Below are positions 5,156 through 6,851 of a DNA stretch of 6,851 nucleotides, piece after piece. Under the pieces are notes generated by a model, which saw only the letters and a list, made by a program, of their open reading frames with translations, was not told the origin of the DNA and did not search any database. The translations under genes were made by a program, and so were the position numbers. How positions within the stretch are numbered: the first letter of the stretch is position 1; each line of letters opens with the position of its first letter. Origin of the DNA: an uncultured Bacteroidia bacterium (lineage in GTDB: Bacteria > Bacteroidota > Bacteroidia > SpSt-205); assembly GCA_937995505.1 (NCBI GenBank), contig CALKJV010000117.1:1-6851 (forward strand). Reading direction: 5' to 3'.

Positions 5156-6851
5156 TTTGCTCAAGCTGGCGCTGATGTAGACTATCCGTGAGAACCCCAA
5201 GCATAGCTGCCTGCTGCACCGGTTGCAGGGTGAAGCCCAACGGCGGGATTTGTCCTTGTACAGGCCGCAGGGCTAAAACGTACTTTTCTACGGGGATAGG
5301 GTACGATTGCGCCAGAATCTCATACGAGAGCTGTGTAAAGAGCCGTCGAGCTCCTGCGAAAGAGCTATAGAGCCCAGACAGGCGCCGTAAGAGCTCGGCC
5401 AAGGGTGAGAGTTTCTCTTCGCGTTCAGGGGGGCTTCCGAGCGGGAGGTCGCGTATCTCAATCACTACCACTCGGCTGGCATACTGGGCGATAGCTGCCC
5501 GTAGCTCCCATAGAAAGCGTATTGCGATTAGCTCTCCAAAGTTATCAATGGCGCCGGCGTCAATGACTTCAATGCCTGGGCGGCCAGGCAGCGATACGGG
5601 CGGCAGCACAAAGGGAAAAGCGGCATTCATACGCAGGGCCGTCACTAAATACAGTCGGTCTGCATCGGATACGAGGCTGCGCAGCTCTACCATGAGCGCA
5701 TCCCGAGCGAGAATGCTGGTGGGCTGGCTGCTGATCAGCAGCTGTCGGCCCATTGGTAGCATGGCGGGCGTGATAAAAAGTAACGGGCAGCGACTCTCTT
5801 GCTCCAAAGTTGTGTAGTCGTTTAGCCTTCGCCGGTAAAAAGCTCGGGCGTTTCGCATCAGGGCCTGTTCAAACGCGTAGCCTCGGCCCGTCGGTAGCGC
5901 CTTTTCGGTGAGCGAGTCTCGTAGGTAGGGCGAAGGGCTTAAGAGTCCTAGCAGCCCCGTAGAGAGAATGGGATTGAGCACATCTTGGGTAAGTAGAAAC
6001 GCCTCGGTGAGGTCCCAGCGCCTTTCAGGGTAAAAGAGCCCTAGCTCTCGCCAGTGGGCTGCGCCGATAAGCCCGCCCGAGGCGCCCGAGATTCCAAATG
6101 TCCGGCGCCATAGCTGTCCGCGGGTTAGACTGTCTAAGTACTGCAGGTTACTCAGCGTCCAGAAGGCGGAGCGCCAGCCACCGCCCGAAACTTGGATCCA
6201 CACGAGGGGCGCGGGTCCGCCTTGCTTAGCCGCCCAAGTTTGTAGGCACGCTACCAGCCCCAGTGAATCCGCTTGCATCTGAGAAACACTGAGCGACCCT
6301 GCCCCATAATTCAACCTATCTCCCACCTGCCTCTCCTCTGGCCGACCCGTCTGATACGAAAGCCCATACGCTGGACTACGCCCCTGTAACCAAGACGATC
6401 GCATCACCAGTACTCCAAGCCCAATTAACGCTACAATCGCCCAGCCCCCCCACCGCCGCAGCCAAAACTTAATCGCCCCAACGAGAAGGTACACCATAGC
6501 CAGCAGCACCAGAAAGGCTGCTCCTGCGGGCGCATACACTTCCCATACGCTCTGCAAGTAGCCCCAGGCGCTCACCCCCGCCAGAATCCCCACCTCCAGC
6601 AAAAACGCATTCCGGTGGTGCTGGAAAAGAATTTTGGCCAGGGCCTTCTTCTCTAAGGTTTCGCGAATGGGCTGCGTGGGACAGATTCCTTTCGGCCAAG
6701 CTAAGTAATACCGTACCGCCTGGCCTGCTACCTCTGCATGACGAACTTGCTGGTACATCTGCCGAGCGGGTATCAGCCCTAAGCGCCGTAGCTGAAAAAT
6801 ATCTTGAGTGGTCGTAGCTAAAAAACCTAGTAAGAGCGTGCACAGCCCGAG
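5136..6851 (-). CDS. Membrane-anchored patatin-like phospholipase/acyl hydrolase, 5' end beyond right edge
   Basis: A lipid acyl hydrolase by family: a Ser-Asp dyad enzyme. The frame stays open to the right edge, so 571 codons are visible and the true start is outside. The first internal ATG (6758) is not the start, because the preceding 31 codons include a hydrophobic segment typical of a membrane helix. Counting from that Met, hydrophobic segments lie at about 51-70, 78-98 and 105-119. The RR/K-rich loop at 97-103 suggests a cytoplasmic loop, which would put the C-terminal catalytic domain outside the cytoplasm (inference). The domain has the oxyanion motif SGGGWR (191-196), the nucleophile elbow GASGG with S227 (codon 6080-6078), and the Asp in VIDAGAIDNFG, D400 (codon 5561-5559), where patatins usually show DGG or DGA and this one has DAG. 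It ends in TAG, 14 nt before the YHS gene. Substrate unknown; a role in envelope lipid turnover is plausible. Confidence 0.85.
   Translation of the reverse strand, partial: LGLCTLLLGFLATTTQDIFQLRRLGLIPARQMYQQVRHAEVAGQAVRYYLAWPKGICPTQPIRETLEKKALAKILFQHHRNAFLLEVGILAGVSAWGYLQSVWEVYAPAGAAFLVLLAMVYLLVGAIKFWLRRWGGWAIVALIGLGVLVMRSSWLQGRSPAYGLSYQTGRPEERQVGDRLNYGAGSLSVSQMQADSLGLVACLQTWAAKQGGPAPLVWIQVSGGGWRSAFWTLSNLQYLDSLTRGQLWRRTFGISGASGGLIGAAHWRELGLFYPERRWDLTEAFLLTQDVLNPILSTGLLGLLSPSPYLRDSLTEKALPTGRGYAFEQALMRNARAFYRRRLNDYTTLEQESRCPLLFITPAMLPMGRQLLISSQPTSILARDALMVELRSLVSDADRLYLVTALRMNAAFPFVLPPVSLPGRPGIEVIDAGAIDNFGELIAIRFLWELRAAIAQYASRVVVIEIRDLPLGSPPEREEKLSPLAELLRRLSGLYSSFAGARRLFTQLSYEILAQSYPIPVEKYVLALRPVQGQIPPLGFTLQPVQQAAMLGVLTDSLHQRQLEQIGLALE

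Noticed and set aside
6756..6758. ATG at 6758 as the start of the patatin-like gene
   Set aside because: The same frame stays open for all 31 codons up to the window edge and encodes a hydrophobic segment, so this ATG is internal.
6469..6843. A 124-residue minus-strand reading frame near the right edge
   Set aside because: It lies in another frame of the patatin-like gene, whose own frame continues to the edge with a membrane helix. The product has no recognisable features.
1..6851. CRISPR arrays, tRNA or rRNA genes, insertion sequences, long repeats
   Set aside because: I read for repeated spacers, terminal inverted repeats and tRNA-like ends and saw none; coding genes cover almost the whole window.

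Overview
This window is about 6.85 kb of ordinary bacterial chromosome, very probably from a member of the Bacteroidota. That assignment is inference. It rests on perfect copies of the Bacteroidota -7 promoter element (TAnnTTTG) directly in front of three genes, on starts without Shine-Dalgarno sequences, and on two envelope proteins of a kind I associate with that phylum. Base composition is moderately GC-rich and genes are packed almost without gaps. I see no RNA gene, CRISPR array, insertion sequence or phage remnant.

Layout from left to right. (1) A 3-hydroxyacyl-CoA dehydrogenase on the minus strand, cut by the left edge (1-560). (2) A 60-bp divergent intergenic region. (3) A polytopic GT-C type glycosyltransferase on the plus strand (621-2129). 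(4) A run of five co-directional minus-strand genes. In transcription order (right to left) these are: a membrane-anchored patatin-like lipase open at the right edge (5136-6851), a 92-residue YHS-domain lipoprotein (4843-5121), a helical lipoprotein of unknown function (3984-4901), a small secreted four-cysteine protein (3544-3987), and nuoM, the antiporter-like subunit M of respiratory complex I (2014-3528). The glycosyltransferase and nuoM converge and overlap tail to tail by 116 bp.

How the genes may work together. The YHS lipoprotein, the helical lipoprotein and the secreted four-Cys protein overlap each other at their ends (59 nt or less, then a 4-nt ATGA), so they look translationally coupled and probably act together in the cell envelope. 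Their function is unknown. nuoM and the YHS gene each have their own -7 element in a 14-15 nt gap, so the run may be several short transcripts rather than one operon. The distance from each -7 element to its start codon is only 4-5 nt, which implies leaderless mRNAs.

The most interesting points are the repeated leaderless start architecture, the coupled envelope cassette, the isolated and motif-divergent nuoM, and the long convergent overlap. Nothing in the window is by itself proof of a new system.
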